From Tetmemena sp. SeJ-2015 (taxonomy: Eukaryota; Ciliophora; Spirotrichea; Sporadotrichida; Oxytrichidae), in the NCBI GenBank assembly GCA_027382625.1, contig JAJKFJ010021011.1, forward strand, positions 1-64,000: DNA of 64,000 nucleotides. The letters are read 5' to 3'. Positions 61,435 to 64,000 of this stretch are shown in pieces. A model generated the notes under the pieces. That model had not been told where the DNA came from and did no database searches. It was given only the letters and a program-made list of their open reading frames with translations. The position numbers were made by a program, and so were the translations under genes. Numbering within the stretch: the stretch's first letter is position 1; each line of letters starts with the position of its first letter.

Positions 61435-62787
61435 ATGTTGACGCCATCTTTGCTCAGCCAAATCTGCTCAGACGATGAGAAACTCCTCTCCATCGACTTC
61501 TCCTCTAAGGATTATCTCTCAAAGAGGAAAACTACTTTCGAATGCCCCAAATCTTATTGAATCTTATTATACAAATGATTTTGTATCAAGAGTAGATGAG
61601 GCACGAAGCTGTCAAGTTATATCAATTCCATTAAAAGTTTTAAATTAGATAAGTTTAGAGTGAGCAAGTAGATATTTTTAGTGAGCTCAACGTTCAAGAC
61701 TTACTTGAGAAATTCAAATCTCAGCTCTTCACAAATTCGAATACATAGAAGACCAGTTTTACAAATTATTTTGAATTGTATAGTTTCTCGCAAAAACATT
61801 AAAAGAAATCAGCTATATCTGTGTCTGATCTTGCCAAGATAATTACTCGCTCTTTTAGTGAGCATGTATTCGATGAGAAGGATCAAGAATTGGCATCCTT
61901 CTAATAGATAAGAGTAGAGTAGGCAGAACTAACTCAAAAACCAGCCGAAAGAGCTAAATTAGAGAGACTAGCAATTAATTTGGAGTGAAAAGTGTCAAAC
62001 CCCAAAGTGAGTATTAGTCCTAAAACTTTAAAGCTTCCTAAATGAAGTGACCTTCGATTTGAGAACTAATGAATTTATAAAAATTCTTTTAGAGTAGTAT
62101 TATCTATTTTTAAAATAAAATCACAGCTTCCATAAATCTCAGAGGCTTCAACCTAGAGCACTAATTCAAATGGAGATAGTTTAAAAAGCGATGACCATTC
62201 AAAGTTCAAGGGATGGGGAGATATGAATCTCTTCAGCAACGACGAAGAAAAGGATATTTATCCTTTGAAAGAAGATGAAAGCATCAAATAACTTTACTTG
62301 TCACTTGGCTTGAATTTTTCAATGTCAGGAAATGATAAGCCCATACTTCCGTTTAGATTGCCTTAATCACAGCTCTCTAAGCAAGGACAAAAATATTTTT
62401 TGTTCTTCTTATTTAGAGCAAGGAACCAATATGGAAAATGTCTAAGGTTTACATAAAAGCGACTCTAATAGCGAGAAATTATGCTCTACTAGCAGCTAAA
62501 AGACCTGCTGCTGCAAGGAGGAGTCAGAGTCTGAAAAGTTCTCTTCCTTCGACGATGATGAGGATATCTTTCGTGATATTCAAAGAGGCATTGACTTCAG
62601 CGATCCATTCCTTTTATTCTTTTTCGAATGATAATGATGATGACATGATGTGCTTCAGATAGCTCATAGTCCCATTATAAACTCAGCTTAGAATCGCAAG
62701 AGGCAGAGACAATTAGATGACTCTATTCTCTTGTACGAGGCTGCTTAATTAAGAAAGGCTCTAATTAATTTTGAACAGTCACTATGA
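61435..62787 (+). CDS. Acidic protein of unknown function
   Basis: Family not recognised. It starts MLTPSLLSQICSDDEKLLSI, continues DYLSKRKTTFECPKSYYTND, then a helical part (EQVDIFSELNVQDLLEKF near 61,670; SVSDLAKIITRSFSEHVF near 61,830; FQQIRVEQAELTQKPAERAK near 61,910). The second half is Ser/Asp-rich (WGDMNLFSNDEEKDIY; FSSFDDDEDIFRDIQRGIDF) and the end is QRQLDDSILLYEAAQLRKAL then LINFEQSL and UGA 62,785. Several frame joins are needed: a 10-bp ATCTTATT insert at 61,551, a 4-bp GAG insert at 61,658, and unresolved ones near 61,985-62,130, 62,415 and 62,610. Head to tail with DMC1, 158 bases apart. Confidence 0.55.
61551..61560. other. Candidate micro-IES, 10 bp, pointer ATCTTATT
   Basis: An 8-bp repeat at 61,551 and 61,561 with only two bases between. 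Excision joins TTFECPKSY to YTNDFVSRVDEARS and removes a UGA. Confidence 0.75.
61658..61661. other. Candidate micro-IES, 4 bp, pointer GAG
   Basis: GAGTGAG at 61,658-61,664. Removing four bases joins VLNQISLE to QVDIFSELNVQDLLEK and avoids a UGA. Could also be a one-base error. Confidence 0.4.
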
Positions 62788-62945
62788 ATACTTACCTATA
62801 TTTAGCTTAATTAAGAAACTGTAAACTTCCACCAATCTATCCATTAATCCACCTTACTTGCACTATATAAACTCTAATGAGAGTGAAATTTATAATCAAT
62901 TTAAAAACTCACACTTTTCATTTACATCTTCGACTCTCGTTTTCA

Positions 62946-64000
62946 ATGAAGCAAGCAAAAAAGCAGCAACAGAAGGAAGTTGTTCAAGAAGAACTCAACA
63001 CTCAGTCAAGTGATCACCTAGATGACGACATGGACAGCACTCCTTGCTACAACCAAATCGACAAACTAGAGACGATGGGTATCAACAGCGCAGATATTCA
63101 GAAGCTCAAGTAAGGTGGTCTCTGCACAGTACTTGCTGTCCTCATGTGGTAAGACTCTCTCGCTTAAGCTTAATGGATGTATAGCACTAAGAAGGAGATG
63201 CTGAACATCAAGGGCATCACAGAGCAGAAGGCGGAGAAGATCTACGAAGCTGCCAACAAGATTGAGAGCATGGGATATGTCAACGGCATGGCCATTCTCG
63301 AGAAGAGAAAGAAGATCAAGAAAATCTCCACAGGATCATCTCAGTTTGATGCTCTGCTTTGTAAGTTTGAATCGAAACTTGGGTTATGTCAGATGGCAAA
63401 GTTGTAAAATACTCTATTCTCAATCTCCAAAGGATCATAATCATTGAACTTGATATGTAGAGGGAGGCATCGAGAGTCAAAGTTTGACTGAAGCTTTTGG
63501 AGAATTCAGAACTGGCAAGACTCAGCTCTCTCACACATTGTGCGTCACTGCTCAGCTCCCTCGCTCTTAAGGAGGTGGTGAGGGTAAAGTGCTCTACATC
63601 GACACTGAGAATACTTTGTAAGTCCTATTTATAATTGATGGTTGGGTTGATGATGGTCCCTGCTAGAGTTCAATGTCAAGCTAGAGACTAAATAAAAATC
63701 ATTAAAAAAGATCCAATGCTTGCTCTTCTGCAAACTTAATCTTCCCAATTTGATATTGTAAAGCTTACTGAGGCAAGTCCCTTGAGACTGGCCACATTAA
63801 TACTGTGTCTCACTCTTTTATAGTCGCCCTGAGCGCATCAAGCAGATCGCCAAGCGGTTCCAACTTGATTCATTAAAAAAATTTGTTTGTTAAAATAGAT
63901 CCTGAAGAGGTGCTAGGGAACATCATGGTAGGAAGAGCATTTCACAGTTGACTCTATGATTACTCTGATCATCCAAGCTGCAGGAGCAATGATCGAGGAT
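62946..64000 (+). CDS. DMC1: DMC1, meiotic recombinase (partial, runs off window end)
   Basis: RecA/Rad51-family strand-exchange protein used in meiosis. A Lys/Gln-rich start ([17 protein letters not shown]) leads to the helix-hairpin-helix domain ([35 protein letters not shown]), then [20 protein letters not shown], the DMC1-type block [20 protein letters not shown] (Walker A) [23 protein letters not shown] and [33 protein letters not shown] and DTENTF favour DMC1 over RAD51. GT...AG introns: 63,150-63,185, 63,361-63,460 and a long one at about 63,618-63,823. A 31-bp GAT-flanked IES is at 63,867-63,897, and one extra base is needed near 63,942. The gene continues past 64,000. Confidence 0.92.
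63867..63897. other. Candidate IES, 31 bp, pointer GAT
   Basis: GAT at 63,867 and 63,898 in DMC1, with no GT donor. Excision joins QIAKRFQLD to PEEVLGNIM, the family spacing. Confidence 0.85.

Noticed and set aside
53310..63897. Calling the short non-coding inserts introns.
   Set aside because: Genuine introns here begin GT and end AG. The inserts in SUV3, DMC1, ALDH and SBDS have no usable GT donor, and any GT...AG choice leaves conserved blocks out of frame.

Overview
This window reads as ciliate DNA. In every recognisable gene UAA and UAG stand at sense positions (glutamine) and UGA is the only terminator, introns are short GT...AG elements, and cilium and basal-body genes are frequent. 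Translated with the UAR=Gln code, it holds about 23 densely packed protein genes on both strands. No tRNA, rRNA, CRISPR array, prokaryotic operon or G4T4/C4A4 telomere repeat was seen.

The striking feature is that many conserved reading frames are interrupted by short AT-rich inserts that are not introns. They lack GT...AG ends, lie between direct repeats of about 2-8 bp, and when one repeat copy plus the insert is removed the conserved protein is restored exactly. I count about 30 such candidates of 4-128 bp. This is the structure of internal eliminated sequences (IESs) with pointers, so the window is best read as germline (micronuclear) DNA. The pointers vary in sequence and are not TA-only, which fits a hypotrich-like spirotrich better than Paramecium, Tetrahymena or Euplotes. 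The species is not determined. Gene segments are in linear order; I saw no scrambling.

Layout. 0-12 kb, minus strand: a large DENN-domain protein, a small coiled-coil protein, a sperm-tail PG-rich (STPGR) protein, a mitochondrial aldehyde dehydrogenase and SBDS. 12-17.4 kb, plus strand: two coiled-coil proteins. 17.6-24.7 kb, minus: SPAG17/PF6, a central-pair axonemal protein. 25-35.8 kb: a basic protein, an EF-hand protein, a CK1-family kinase diverging from a NOXRED1-like oxidoreductase, an acidic protein and an importin-beta family transport receptor. 36-46.2 kb, minus: a tectonic-like transition-zone protein, a coiled-coil protein, a RING/B-box/TLDc protein, a seipin-like protein and an mS38-like mitoribosomal protein. 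46.4-64 kb, mostly plus: a small protein, a charged coiled-coil protein (minus), a Gln/Asn-rich protein ending in a CaaX box, the mitochondrial helicase SUV3, two stum/SPEC3-like membrane proteins flanking RFC2, an acidic protein, and DMC1 running off the end.

Two places look like assembly trouble rather than biology: a homopolymer-rich patch near 46.3 kb, and 55.0-56.7 kb, which is a degraded copy of the sequence immediately downstream and splits the SUV3 gene. The genes do not form a pathway; cilium/axoneme functions (SPAG17, STPGR, tectonic, several coiled-coil proteins) are simply common, as expected for a ciliate.
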